Positions 1 through 12,743 of a DNA stretch of 64,000 bases are shown here, in pieces. Position 1 is the stretch's first letter, and every line of letters starts with the position of its first letter. The stretch is from Brienomyrus brachyistius (taxonomy: Eukaryota; Chordata; Actinopteri; Osteoglossiformes; Mormyridae): the NCBI RefSeq assembly GCF_023856365.1, contig NW_026042423.1:248001-312000 (forward strand). The letters run 5' to 3'. The position numbers were made by a program, and so were the translations under genes. The notes beneath the pieces were generated by a model, which had not been told where the DNA came from, made no database searches, and saw nothing but the letters and a program-made list of their open reading frames with translations.

Positions 1-3000
1 GGGGGTCGACTCCCCACCCTAAACCCGACGGCAGGATACAATTGAAAAACATTGCAATGAGGGTGACCCCCAAGGCCGGGCTGCTCCTCTGAAGGCCGCA
101 AGCTGCCAGTCGCCTGTAGCTGGAGCCGTGTGTCCCGTAAATCATAAATGCAGGGAAACAAGTTAATATTTAAAATATCTCCAAATTCACAGCAGGCACC
201 TCTGCCTGGATCGAGGCTGGCAGGACGATCGGTGATGTTCGCGGTGCTAAAGCTGGTCGACAAGATCACATTTGCTTTACTTGTTTGTTTATTTTTGGCT
301 GCTATTAAAAAAAGAACCGGCAACAAGACTATGGTTTGTTTAGAAACACGGAGGACTGGATCCCCTACTGGAAGGAGAGGATTTTTTGTAAGGCGGGAGG
401 ACACAAGAGGGACCATAATTCACATATTCAAGTCAACCTTATCAGGAGCCAATGATATGTTTGGAGTCAGTGAGTGACAGGGAAAGGGGTAGTCTGGGGG
501 CCAATCAGCTTTCAGTTTTGGTCAGTAGCCTTGTGACCCCACCCACGTATGCACCCCTGATGGGAAGAGCTAGCCGCTCACACGCACGGCGCCCAGCTGC
601 CAACCTCGTCCCACAGCATCCCGGGTCCAGATGCCCTCCCTAACTTCCCACCAAAAGGAATGTTCCAGACCCTCCGACGAAACCCTCCACCAGGCTCAGG
701 GAGGCACCAAGACCCAGCGTCTCTTAATCACTACAACCCATAAACTGAAGATGACCGCATAACGCCCAGGGGTAGGAACAGGCCCTGCGGCTCCCACATT
801 AAGGCCTGAAATTTTCATTCCTACTCATTCCCCCCCCATGGCAATTTTTTTTTTGGACGGGGGGGGGGCTAACATCTTTGTTTCTTTTTAACTCCCCCCC
901 CCAAATCCCCAGCTGCCCACCACGACTCCATGCAGCAGCTGGTGCAGAAGGGCAAAGGTTCCCATTTTCTGCCTATTTTTGAAAAAATGGGAGAGGAAGC
1001 CGGGGGGGGGGGGGGTGTGGGTGGGTTTTAGACACTTTAAAACACACAGCCTCAGGCGTGTGCCGAATTTTACAACTCCACATTTGTTACATCACCCTGA
1101 GTTCCTGATTCCTTACACACCACAGAAGTTATCTATGCACCGGAAGTCAAGCGGCACAAGATAAGGACAATTATAATTTTGGCTCTTCCAATGAATATGT
1201 CCTGGGCTGGCGGCTGGCCAGCAAGACTTTGGAAACCCTCAGACGGAAAGCCCCGCCCCCCGGGGGTCTCACCCTCCACCTCCTGCAAGACGCTGCCCAC
1301 CGGCAGACGACAATAAACAAACTTCTGCTCTGCCACGCTCTGGACACTGGCCTCAAAACAATGAGACCCTAATTGTTCCCATGATGCCTTGGGGGGGGGG
1401 GCGGGGGGCGTGCACACCCACAAGAGGATCTCGTGCATAGCAGGACGGCTCGAACATCTGTGTGTGAGCTGGTGGGTGAGAGACAGCAACAAGCGCTACC
1501 CGTCTTCATTAGCATGACAGAGAAACCATATGGAACAAGGTCGGTGGCCACCTGTCAATCCTTAGGATGGGGGGGGCAAGGAAAACAAATTAAACAAACA
1601 CTTTGGTGCAAATTTTACAAGGGCAATAAAGGCACTAAGGCCAAAGACTCACACTGGAAAACAGAAGCAAAGGGGATGCCCCCTCCCCCGGAACACACAT
1701 GCTGATGTGTCTGCAATGAGGCTTCTGTTCGTGTGCAGATAGGATAGAAAGGAACACCCCCCACCCACATGTTTATAGAATACCCCCAGGACGGTCCAGC
1801 ATGTCAAAAACACCCTGTCACACATCTCCTCTCTCAGGCCAGCAAAAACGAGATGAACATCACAATCACATTCCAAGATACCCAACCAATGTTGTCCAAC
1901 ACAGCTTCGAGCAACAGGTCGAATCGCCAAACATCCAGTGTGCTACTTATCAAACTTGTAAAGCTTCCAGAGCTAATGCAACTACAAATGACTCGGATGC
2001 TAAATGAAGAACCATCACCCAGGGATCGCAGCTAAGAGGGGAACTAAGAACGCAGTGGAGAAGCAGAATGTGTCATTTCAGTGTGTATAAAGACGGCTCT
2101 CTCTCTCATTAGAGCCGGGGCCTGTTTAATGAAGTCTGTAAACGGCAGGGGGCTGATAAAAAACAGAAATCGAGAGACATGGCCAGGAAAAGGGTGAGGA
2201 AATGCGTCTGGTCCTCCTACGTAGGACAGCGAGGAGAAACATCAGAAGTCATACTGAAGACCATGTCGGCTTCATTACAGGAGGAGGATTCAAAACCGTA
2301 TGGTGCAGAACAGCTTGAAGGATGTGGGTTTCCTGAACTGCCACCCCGCCTCTCATTACGCGTCAACCAATGAGCACTGAGAAAACACAGGAGGAAAAAA
2401 AAAAACAAATAAATAATAAAACCTACCCAAAAATAATCTAAGAAACTGGGATTTCAGAAAAGAAAATTACAAGTAGGGGGAGATAGGTAGGGATCACAGA
2501 GCTCAGAGAACTGAATACACCCTCTTCCTCAGATTTGCAAGCGTAAGCGCAGGTTTACGAAGCTTCAATGTATCAATCAGCAGCACAAAACTGGGAACCT
2601 CAAAGGTCGATGGTCAAGGCACCATGAAAGAGGAGGTGTCCGTGAAAATCCACCCCACCCCCCCCACAAAAGATTAGAGGCATGTAATTAAGAAAAACAA
2701 ACGTACACCTCTTCAGAAGACTCAAAGACTCCCGTGACGTTGCCGTTACCAGGCGACCTGGGAATCCCTTTCATCCTTAAGGCGCCAACAGATCAATGGG
2801 GGTAGGGTGGAGGGCCTCGATTGACAGTGAAGAGCATTATTAAGGGCACAAGCTGTCCTGGGTGATTCGACACGACGTGACCCGGGGCTCATCTGTTGCT
2901 CTCCAACAAAAGCTTGACCTCCCGCCAATCAATGCGGAACAGTCCAGCCCACTTAAGGGGGTTTTCCCATCACTCCGCTCAATAGACTCCCAACAGTCCA

Positions 3001-6000
3001 TCGAGGTCATAACCCCCCCCATTGCCTGTGCCTTCAGAGAGGCACATCGCCAGATGACCCCCGCCAGCTCATAGAATCAATATCCGTGGGAACACTTGAC
3101 CTTCTCCGGATCTGGCGTGAGGTTGATGGACCGCCCCTGTGCCCCATGGAGATCCCATTCCCCATCTGAACTCCCAACACTCTTCCTGCCAGTCAGGGAG
3201 AAGGACATTTTCACACTTGGCTGCCCTGATCCAAAAATGCCACACCGGGACTGTGAGGTCAAGCGGTTTTGTTTCCTGCCTGTAGTGAAAGGGGCTATTT
3301 AAGGATCCAGGGGAGTCGGTACCATGGGAGGTTCCTTAGCCACATTTATGGGCCTCTTTATAAGGTGGCCTTAGCGCAGACATTGACCGAATCAAAAAAA
3401 CAAGACGTGAAAAACAAAAAGACCTTGGCATGAGTGACCACTTCCTGTAGTCAGGCATGGCGCGATTCCAGCGATCGTCATCATTCCAGGCAAATCCAGC
3501 TTCTACTCGCTTCCACCCGCTTCCACATGCCGTCGCGGAGCACAGGCAACTGGTGACCGAGGAAAAGACGCTAAGATGCAAGGACACGATGGGAGAAGAT
3601 AAATAAATCTGGTTAAGGCTTCTGCAAACCAAACGGACCAGAACCACACCGCTTCTGACAAGTCTGACCGTGTTTTGGGAACATAAAGGTAGTGGGAATT
3701 AAGTCCTCAATGCATCCACATCATTTACGATGCTCAGGGAAGAGGAAGAATCCTACAGGGATGGCAGAGATCCCGTCTGCGATACCAATTAGAGTACGGA
3801 GGGATAAGCTTCTTACCGGAAAAGGGAGGGAGGAAGAGGCGGCCCCCAGCTGAGGCAGCTCGTACGGGGCAAATATCCAAACGCAGAACTAGGGTAATTA
3901 ATGCAGGATAGTCTCCGAATCCATAATCTGAATCCCCCATCTCTTAACGGGCACCTCTTAAAATGTTCCTCCCCTGCAAGCTCCCCCATCTGTCGGGCTG
4001 AACATTTTTGAGATGGGGGGGGGGGGGGGTATACTGAAGCCTAAGAGGTCACTACCTCCATAAAAGGAGTGGTGTGATTTCACCAGAGCTGGAAGGCAAT
4101 ATCTTTGCAGGACGGGAATGTGGGTTCTTCTGCAGGGCTACTGCTTGTGTGGGGTGGGGTTCTGAGGGATTCGCCATGTGGTCGCACTTGCTTTCCTCGA
4201 AAGCCACAGCCGCTGTCCAGAAGATTGTCACCATGGCTCCTCCTAGTAGGGAGGGGAACCAGCAGCCCCCATCTGTATAAAAACTGCAGATGTCACGAAC
4301 CTCCCCCCATTCCGTCAGCCGAAACGTGACTGAATCAGGAGGAGTCAGATGGCCTCTCTACCAGCAGTGGGCGGGGGTGCCCCGCGGAATGCGGCAGGGC
4401 CAACAGTTGCTGGACACTCCAGGAATGCCAAGGAGATTCCCTGGCACATTCCGATAACTCCCAAGGCAATGGAAAGCTGCCAACACCAGAGGTTTCAGTC
4501 TAAACTGGATTAAATACCGTAACAGACATAGAAACATCACATGGGCAGCCTGGGGTCACTAGAAAAGAGTCGATAGCCTAAAATCATATGGTGACCTTTT
4601 AGGTTGATGGAGCAGCAAGCTCGATTTTAAACAGTCCCACCTTAAACGCCTACCACCCCCCCCTTTCTGAGATTCACATGACAGCAAGCGGTCAATCACC
4701 ATGACTGCAGACAATCGGAAGAATTCCCTTTGTCTATGGGCTGGAGAATCAAACAACCACCATTATAAAGGACAAGATGGACGTATGGGTATAAGGTTGG
4801 GCAATTTCTCTATCGGGGACTGCAGAAGATCAATACCAGGGCCACTTAGCTTCCACTTTGCCATTCCAAGCTGTGTACCTCTAAATATTAATAAAACATT
4901 ACATGGTTAGCCTTTTAGGATACTGAGAGAGCAACATTCAAACGCGAAATCCTAAAGGAACGAGTTAAAGTAGATGGGACTGGATTGCAAATTCCTCCAC
5001 TTGACCCACAGGTTCATTGTCCCCCACGGAGTCTCAAAAATGTACATTTTCTTGCTACTGCCGGCATATCCTCTTGTTGCAAAAACAGCAGCGTCCATCA
5101 CCTGGGATCGTGAGAGTATTAACAGCACACAGGCAGAGAGGATGATGTGGGGAAAGGTGGCTGCCCATTGTCACTCAGACCAATAATCTCAAGGATCAAA
5201 CAGCCACTTGGGCACCAGCGTTAATGAGCGAGGACATGGTCACAGCCGTAGGCATCCTTGGGCAAAGGGGCTGCCAAGGTCACGGCAAAGGACAGATAAT
5301 CCTGACAGTCCCCAGCAGTGGCAGAAGATGGGGAGCAAATCTGGGAACTTCTCATTCATTTAAGGGTGTGTCTTCCAACGTGCTGCTCCTATATAATAGG
5401 TTTACTCAAGCTACACTAATCAGAACTAACTACTCCTGTAGACATGACCAAAACCAATAGAACCTCAAGCAGCCTGAATGCATCAATAACCAGGGTCTCA
5501 AAATGAGCCATATTATCAAACATCTTACATCTCTGTCACCATGCAAATGCTACAGAACTGATCTAGACCATCTTCACAATAATCACCCAGCCTGGATGCT
5601 GTAACAATCTTTTCAAATAGCATTTATTTTAGCCAACTTGTTTCAGACAAAAGGGTGACACACACGCAGACACCCACCGCCACAATGATATTAGTCCAGA
5701 ATTCCACCTAATGATATTCTAAGCCAAAGCACACAGCAATAATAATGATCTTGCTGGTGAGCATCTTGACGATGTGTCCACACAAGCCTTTGCTTAACTC
5801 AAATGTTTGCACTGCTCATTCACCTCCACTGATACCAAGACTGCCCATTTGCTAAAAACAACACAGAATAATCCATATTTTCGGGAATAATTAAAAAAAA
5901 TTGTTGTAAAATTCCAAGCTCAGAAAGCATGTTTATTCTGCATGTGCAGCTTCTGTGATCCACCACCTGTCACCCATGGAGGATAACGATGCCTCATCAC

Positions 6001-9000
6001 CCCCAGAAATATATGACTCAAAACATTAACAGAAGACATGCCAACACCCCACTGAGCATGGGGTTGAGGCCGGCTTGGGATCGAGGCCGGCTTGGGATCG
6101 AGGCCGGCTTGGGATCGAGGCCGGCTTGAGTCCAGTTCAGGTACTCATCTAATCCCCACCAACAAGGATTCTGCAACTCAGAACAATATTAGGAAGGCTG
6201 TGCTAGATGTCCAAGGTAAAAACAGTTTTAAAAAAAAAAAGCTCAGTAAACTTGTCTTCATGCTGACTTTCTTATTGTATCATGGGCCGTAGACATAACA
6301 CACAAGTGGCAAAAACAAACCTGGATGCAAATTTCTAGGAAACACTAGGAAAGCAGCAAGATCTGAGAGTCTAAATAAAGGCAGAAAAGAGTGAAAAACT
6401 AATGAACACACAGCTCACTCATCTCATATGGGGGGGGGGAGAGAAACACCCAACTGGGGGTTTCCCAAATGAAAATGAACATCCATTTAAAACAGATTTT
6501 AGTGCTGGAATTCTGAGTAAAGAACAAATCCTCAGGTCCTGGCCTGTGACTGTCTGAGGGAACTTTCAGTGCAAGCTGTCTGCCCCACAGAGGTGTGAGG
6601 ACATGAGTGACACACTGACGTGACCAAAGGAGTCATGGGCTTTGAGGTCCTTGGCGCCGTCTCTCCAGCACCCTGATGTCGCTGATTGACAGGACCTACT
6701 GGCCACGTGAGAAATGGCAATGACTTGGCCTCTCCTCCTCTTCTCTCCTCACCGCCCATCCCCCAATCAACATCTCCCAGTAGACACTCATTTCTGATGA
6801 AGATCTGCAGCTGCGACTAGGGAAAACCCCCCCCCACCCCCCAGCAGCCACCCAAATCCCCAAAAACAGGAGCCAACAGGGTTCCCTGGGGAATCGATCG
6901 CACGGCAGGACAGTCAATCGAGTCGACCACTAGCTGAACATCCAAACATCCAGAAACAATGAATGAATAAAATATTGAACACTCGGCAAGCGAGAAGACA
7001 CATGGACGGACACCTGCACAAGACAGGACCTGTCTATCAGTTCGTCAGTGATCTTATTCTGTGGTATCATTAGTCACATCTGCTGACCCAAAACCTTGGT
7101 TTTAAATTACTAAAATCCCAACCGCTGAGGACCGAGGTCATGGAGTGCACCAAGCCCAGGCCCTGCGTAAGCTTGGTTCCCAGCCGAAACGGCTGCCCCT
7201 GTGCGAGCTCTTGGTTCAAGTTGCCCTGGGTCAGCCTATTCAGGCACAGTTTTTGCCAGCGACAATCATTCGTGTGTGTTTTCCGTGTTTCTTCACGCAC
7301 TAAGAAAACCAGTCAGGCTGCATTTTTCTCATACTCTGCCCAGCCGGTCATTTTCTCCCAAAAAGCCCCTCCCAACCTGCCCAGTGACCTTAGAGAGCTT
7401 TGAATCACTGGATCACCTGAGAGGATGGAACTCCGGGTCATACGGAGACGACACGGGACACGTTTCCCTCCATTTCAGCCCTGGCTCTCAATGGAGAGCT
7501 AATCAAAATATGCAGCAGAGGTAGAGCAGCAGAGGGACGCCAAGCACCGCGAGGAAAGTGCTCCGCAAGGGCGGCTTAAAGGGCGCAGTGTAGCATGACA
7601 TCCCACTGCCGTCACCTCCATTAGGAGAACCCCAAACAAGTGTGCAAATAATACTCCATTAATGATGTCCTATTTTGCTATAGGGACACTTCAGTAAGTT
7701 TCATAACATGCAACGAAATTTGTGAGACAGACACAGGCACAATTCAGAAGTTACCAAAAACACCCATCCTCTATTAAACAGCAAATAAATACAAATACGT
7801 CTTATTCAGGCCAATGTCATGTTTTATTTAAATACAATGAGGGCATTTATTTTCATTGTGTATGACAAATTCCTGTAAAAAGGGGAGAGGATTTTAATGT
7901 CTCTTTGGATCACCAAACACCTTTATGGATGCAAACAACCGAAAGGGACCCTTGTATAACCAGGTCAGTTTTATACCTATTCATAATGGAACGTCTAGGA
8001 CACCCCCGCAAATTGAAATAAAGAATTTCATTAACAGCCTAACTTAAAGGTTGATGTGATCCGGTATGGAGGAGCGCGCGCAGCAAAGGGAGGGTGGTGG
8101 TGCATGCAGTTTTACGAAGACACCTGTCATACATACAAAGACCACCGCACCAGAGACATCGGCGAGCTGGGATATTTGATTGCATTATTACAGCGACAAA
8201 AGGTCACTAATTAAGCCCTAATTATGGAGATCTATCCGCGCCTTTAGGGCATACATACTACATTAATTCATCACCTAGACGCATGCAGTACAAGTATATA
8301 AAGGCATGTGTACTGCCTCATAGGGCGAGGCTCTTCGGGCGCGATGGTCACAGAAATGAATAAAAGGACCCTGAACAAAGCAGGAAAGGTGCCTCGTCCG
8401 CGGAGAGGGGCGAGCACACGGCACACACAGCGGACAGCCGGGTCGCCTCGGTGAGGAAGTCACTGCGGATGCAACAACGGGGTGAAAGGATCACACTGCA
8501 ATGATCCAGCAACCCCCCTCCCTCCCCACCATGAGTCACTTAACACCGGTCACTCATATATCTTCTCTAGGATCAACAACGATGCACATCATCCTGGCAC
8601 TTAATGCGGTTGGGAGGAGAAGGAAGAAAAAAACTGGTTTCGACAGAAGCCGGTGTCCAGTTACTGTTCAAAAGCGATGTCTAAGTTTATGGAAACATAG
8701 TATCTAGATCAATCCCCGGTGCATAGCTGCAATACCGGAACGGCGAGGCGCCACAATAGCATTAACAAAGGACAGTTTTCTTTTCCCCCCCGACTGCTTT
8801 GCAGTAATTTTAGGGTTGGGCAAACACTGCGCATAAACCCTTTAGGTAAAAGTAACCAGAAATCCGCCCCCCAGCCACATCGCCCGTCAAGACGAACAAC
8901 AAACAATCACACGGGGGCAAGTGCTGCAATCGCAAAGCTGTCAGCATCGATCGGGATGCTTGTTTTGACAAACCGATATAAAGGGAAACAGGGCTACAGC

Positions 9001-9195
9001 ATGCGGTATAAAGCGGGAGAAAAGGCAGCGGTGAGCCTTGGATCACAGGCGATGACGAGCGGGACTGACCTCCTCCAAGGCGGCCACCGTGTTCCTGCAA
9101 TGAGACATCCGAGTGGTGAAGTTGGAGGCGGTCGGGGACTTATAATCTTCATTTGTCTCGGCCACGAATTCCGCCACCGTGATCTGGTCCGGCAT
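1..9195 (-). CDS. asap2: asap2, first coding exon plus intron 1 (gene continues off the left edge)
   Basis: ASAP2 is a multidomain Arf GTPase-activating protein (BAR, PH, ArfGAP, ankyrin repeats, proline-rich region, SH3) that acts on Arf GTPases at membranes and focal adhesions. Only the coding part of the start exon is in the window, at 9195 down to 9070 (42 codons). It begins MPDQITVAEFVAETNEDY and continues with a PTASNFTTR segment and CRNTVAALEE, matching the vertebrate ASAP2 N-terminus recalled as MPDQISVSEFVAETHEDY, which leads into the BAR domain. The exon ends at a GTCAGT donor reading leftwards. I saw no second exon in 1-9069, so that stretch is taken as intron 1. The related ASAP1 starts differently, so ASAP2 is the better call. 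Which teleost duplicate (a or b) this is cannot be told from 42 residues. Head-to-head placement with mboat2 supports the assignment. Confidence 0.9.
6066..6130. repeat. 17-bp tandem repeat, about 4 copies
   Basis: The unit gaggccggcttgggatc is repeated at 6066, 6083, 6100 and 6117. The first three copies are identical and the fourth diverges at its end, which indicates recent slippage or unequal exchange within asap2 intron 1. Confidence 0.9.
8185..8240. promoter_or_regulatory. TAATTA-rich candidate regulatory segment in asap2 intron 1
   Basis: Two homeodomain-type cores (ctaattaag and ctaattatgg) lie within about 20 bases of each other in otherwise unique sequence, about 0.9 kb inside intron 1. 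This is only a motif observation; conservation in other fishes has not been tested. Confidence 0.25.
9070..9195 (-). CDS. asap2: asap2 start-codon exon (42 codons)
   Basis: The ATG is at 9195-9193 and the last coding base is 9070, leaving phase 0 before donor GTCAGT at 9069-9064. The exon encodes the unstructured N-terminus and the first residues of the BAR domain. A stop codon lies in frame upstream of the ATG, which supports this start. Confidence 0.92.
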
Positions 9196-9790
9196 ATTAA
9201 ACTTATTATTCTTAAACTCCTTTATTTTCTCTATAATTCAGAGTGCCGATCCCCGAAATAAAGACGATAAAACAAGCCGACACCAGGGACAAAGTTTAGC
9301 ATACGAAAGTCCGACGGATTGACTTGGGGAAGTCCATCGCTGGATGTGCGCGGTTCCCACTCCCACTACGCCGGGAGGTACGAACTGGACGAGCCAAACC
9401 CAGCGGCGCTGCAACGGGCAGCTGGTCCCTGAATCTCTTTCCTAGCTTCTGCTGCAAAGGGTTTTAATCGGGTTGTTCGCAGCCGAAACTAGTGGGGGAG
9501 ATTAAAAGCTATAATATTCATTTCTTAGATCCTTTAAAAAAATGGATAAAAAGCCAGAAGGCTGACTTTCCGCAGGCTTCCGTGCAGCCACGGAGATCAG
9601 TAAACTTCCCGGCGTGGGAAACTGAGGGCTTTCAATGAAAGCGCAGAAAATTGACAAAGTAAAAGGTGGAGGAACGGAGGGAAGGGGCCGAGCGTTCAAT
9701 GGACGAAGTTCGACCAATGGGAAGAAAGGCTAGTCCTCCTTACAGCCAATGGTAACCCGCGGAAGGCGTGGCCAATGCAAATGTACCGCC
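9196..9790 (-). promoter_or_regulatory. asap2: asap2 5' UTR and CCAAT-box promoter region
   Basis: Upstream of the asap2 start codon the sequence is CpG-containing and free of obvious repeats until about 9900. Three CCAAT pentamers lie at 9714-9718, 9746-9750 and 9772-9776, spaced 32 and 26 bp, close to the roughly 30-bp spacing common for NF-Y sites. The last one overlaps an octamer ATGCAAAT at 9775-9782 (POU-factor type). They are written on the plus strand, so they are reversed relative to asap2; NF-Y boxes work in either direction. No TATA box was seen nearby. The exact transcription start is not visible. Confidence 0.5.
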
Positions 9791-9904
9791 GCGGCCCAAT
9801 TGCTTTTAAGGTGGAATACGGGAATTGCCCACAAAACTAATTCAGGTGTCCTAAGGCGCAGAAACCTTCCCTGCAGCAAAACGATGATTTTTCTTGCCCC
9901 AAGC

Positions 9905-11140
9905 AGGAATCAAGTCAAGTCAGTTTATAGCACATTTAAAAACAACTGGAGATAACTCAAAGTGCTTTCCAGTATAGGAAATGAAGGATTACATAGATAG
10001 ATAGAGATACTTTATTTATAAAGAAGGAAATTTAGGTAACAAGTACTACATACATAATAAAATATATAAATAAAAATAACACGAATAAGAATTAGGTAGT
10101 AAAATGATAATTAAAAGAAATATATTAAAGCAAACATTCGATGAAAAGCAATTAAATAAATTAAGAGTGTTATTAAAATGAATTAGAAGTAAATTGGGAA
10201 TAGAACCTCAAGCTGTGCTGAAAGCAAGAAGGAAAAAAATGTGGCTCTTTAATTTTGATTTAAACCCATCAATAGTGGATCCGGACGGAATGTTGGATGG
10301 GAGACTGCTCCAAAGTTTGAGGGAAGCTAGAGAGGATGCCAGTCACCTTTTGTTTTGAGAGGTGAGTGGGGGAATGAGAGGAGCTGTTGTGGGGATGACC
10401 TAAGTGACCTGGGGGCAGAATACAGAATTAGCAGATCTGCAATGTGTTGTGGGGCTATTCTGTTGAGTGCTTTAAAATCAAATAGCAAAATCTTCAAACA
10501 AATTCTGTATTTCACAGGCAACCAATGCGACTGAGCCAGAACAGGAGTAAGGTGCTTTAACTTGGCTATAGTTTTAAGATAATAAAAGCTGCCCTTTACA
10601 ACACTTCTGGCATGTTTGTTAAAATTCAAAGAAGCATCCAAAAACAAACCAAGACTTTTACTTCATTATGCTAATTTGCATATATGCTAATAGATGTAAT
10701 GGCAGTAAGTGGAAGTCAGTTGTGAGACCAGGGCAGACAACAAAGGCTGAAATTTTTGGATGTAGTTGATTGGACGATGCATCTCTGAGGCATCCATGTT
10801 TGGGGGGGGGGGGGGTGAGATGTTAGATCTTATGTTGCTCACTTTATCAATGAAGAAGTTTAGAAAAACTTTCCAGAGGTTTCAGTAATAGAAGCTGAAG
10901 TAGCAACAGCAGTTAGTAGCATGATTTAAGATTTAATTGTGCTGAATAATGTTTTGGGTCTGTGGGCATTTTTGTTGATTCGCTCAGCGTGATATTGTGC
11001 CTTAGCGGTCCTAACATAGCTTTGGTAGAGCCTTAAACAACCTCTTAAAATTCCATAAGAGACCTGAAGTTTGTCTTTTTTTCATGGACACTCTGCCATT
11101 CTGCACCCACAAGAACGTGGGTGAAACCATTCAGCCAGGA
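9905..11140 (-). mobile_element. L2-type LINE retrotransposon remnant, internally deleted
   Basis: Read on the minus strand, about 11100-10920 encodes, with a frameshift and stops, a segment like the linker before reverse transcriptase in fish L2 elements (AERINKNAHRPKTLFSTIK). At 10647-10327 an open frame of 106 codons gives the C-terminal RT region: LDASLNFNKHARSVVKGSF, then HWLPVKYRICLKILLFDFK and LNRIAPQHIADLL. Compared with the usual L2 order, the catalytic palm and about 80 residues between the two C-terminal blocks are missing. At the low-coordinate end (9905-9985) comes sequence like the common teleost L2 3' tail (tttatagcacatttaaaaac and aaagtgctttccagtat). The copy is 5' truncated, internally deleted and dead. 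Confidence 0.75.
9990..10070. repeat. GATA repeat and 'actttattta...aaggaaattt' retroelement-tail motif
   Basis: A short atagatagatagagat run is followed by tactttatttataaagaaggaaatttaggt, split here into actttatttataaag and aaggaaatttaggt. This resembles the frequent teleost retroelement tail 'actttattgatcccgaaggaaatt'. It lies inside or next to the L2 remnant and may be a separate nested insertion. Confidence 0.45.
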
Positions 11141-11149
11141 GGTGCCAGC

Positions 11150-12740
11150 ATTGTTTGCCTGTGGTCTCTTTAGCTTTAAGGGAGCCATACAATGCAGAGT
11201 GTGAGAGCAGGATGAAGGGAAGAGAGAGGATAATTTCTCTGTCTCAGTGCATAGATGAAAGGCGTCTGAGATATGAGGTGAGTGAGCATGAATTTATTGG
11301 CAAAACAAATGGCTGTAGGGTTTTTATATTAGGCGGGAGCATGGGGCCGTGAAGACAGCCCATGGGAGTTTTACTTAAACAAAATGTTCTGAGGGCAAGA
11401 ATGAAAAATTATTAGTTCAGAGAGAAAACCAATCACTTTGTAGAGGAGGTGGGTCCAAGCAACTGGAGGAGATGGGACCAACCAATCAGATGTCTTGGTC
11501 CCACCTTTTCTAGTTGCTTAGACCCACCTTCTCTATAATCTGATTGGTTATCTTTGTATATCAGTGCCTCTAATAATTAGTGGCAGTTGTTAACGATTTC
11601 TCGTTATAAGGTCATCAAGGGACAACAACGTACCAAACTCAGAACTGATGTCTGTAGAGCCTTCAAGTGACAATTTATTCTGCTTCCACTGTCTTTGAAA
11701 CAATGAGTTTAATAAGAATGTTTTATGTGGACAAGTGTCTTGCTGTTATAGTGACGACATATTGGTGTTTAATCGTTTGTATAAGTAAACCACAGATAAC
11801 TCCAAATGACTCAGCATTTTTTCTCTATTCCAGCCAAACCACATTACCCGTAAGTTATTATGTAGGAAATTGATTTTAAACCGGATCATGTCAAATTATC
11901 TTGAATGCGTCTAGTTACGTTTTAGAACCAATGTTTTTGTCAGTACAAGTATTCAATCACTGGTTATATAGACCACACGGTAAATATTGATTTTAGACAT
12001 TAAGATCGACATAATACATCATTCAGTTGCATACATTGTATATCCACACCTCTTAATTAGCATTTATTATATTTTTATAGATTCCCGTGACAGGGCATTT
12101 GAACAATGGACTCAAACCACCATTGTTCTGTGCATCCAATCCTAGTCACTGATCCAGAAAAGGCTCGCGGAGAACTGCCATATTAAGCGTCTTTTTTATG
12201 TGCACCTGTCAACGGGTCATAAATCCCCATAATTTACATAAGTGCATCACATAAGTGATTCATTTGACGCCGGCATTATCGAAGACTGCGCTGTGTTCGG
12301 CGGAACATATTAATAAAGCCTGTTACATTGTAATGAACAGAAACAGTTAATCAAACCATATGCTGTAGACAGTGACACCTTTGAAAAAGATGCTGCTCTG
12401 TCGCTCTCCTTCATCAGTCATTCTGCAGCAGACTTGGGGGGGGCAGGAATGACGTGCATGGTCTGTGATGATAAAGGGGACCCTGTAAGCAGCGGGGGGG
12501 CTTAGCGCAGTCGATCGCGAGCCCTTTACCCCCGGCGTCCAGGTGATGATCCTATTCCGGAGAGGCTGGATCTCGGAACCAGGACTGCTGGATACCTGCA
12601 TGTCGCCCCATCCCACGAGTGCCGTATTCCACGTGAGGATGCTGGCACGGCCGGGTTGGGTGGAGTTTATGATTCATTCAAGGCACCCAGCTTGGGGGAT
12701 GAATGAATCCAAATATATACATAAAGGGTTATAAGGTTTG
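11150..12740. other. Intergenic stretch without a recognised gene
   Basis: Apart from the palindromic MITE this stretch is AT-rich unique sequence. A perfect 10-bp inverted repeat (GATTCATTCA at 12671-12680, TGAATGAATC at 12700-12709) lies near its right end. No coding family was recognised in any frame. Confidence 0.5.
11427..11549. mobile_element. Palindromic MITE-like element (about 55-bp imperfect inverted arms)
   Basis: The left arm (from 11427, aaccaatcac) and right arm (to 11549, ctgattggtt) are reverse complements along about 55 bases with roughly ten mismatches and a short centre near 11482-11494. Shared blocks include aggtgggtc, aagcaact and gggaccaa. The fold-back form fits a short non-autonomous DNA transposon. 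No coding capacity is seen. Confidence 0.75.
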
Positions 12741-12743
12741 TAA

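Larger units (their letters stand above)
1..9069 (-). other. asap2 intron 1 (partial)
   Basis: No coding exon or RNA gene is recognisable here. The stretch holds poly-G/C runs (for example 14 G at 1002-1015 and 15 G at 4015-4029), a short 17-bp tandem repeat near 6066, and a homeobox-type TAATTA-rich segment near 8190-8235. The many open frames of 60-110 codons look like chance frames with no family resemblance. Confidence 0.6.

Noticed and set aside
8719..9261. A 180-codon plus-strand open frame
   Set aside because: It runs antisense across the asap2 start exon, whose minus-strand translation matches a known protein.
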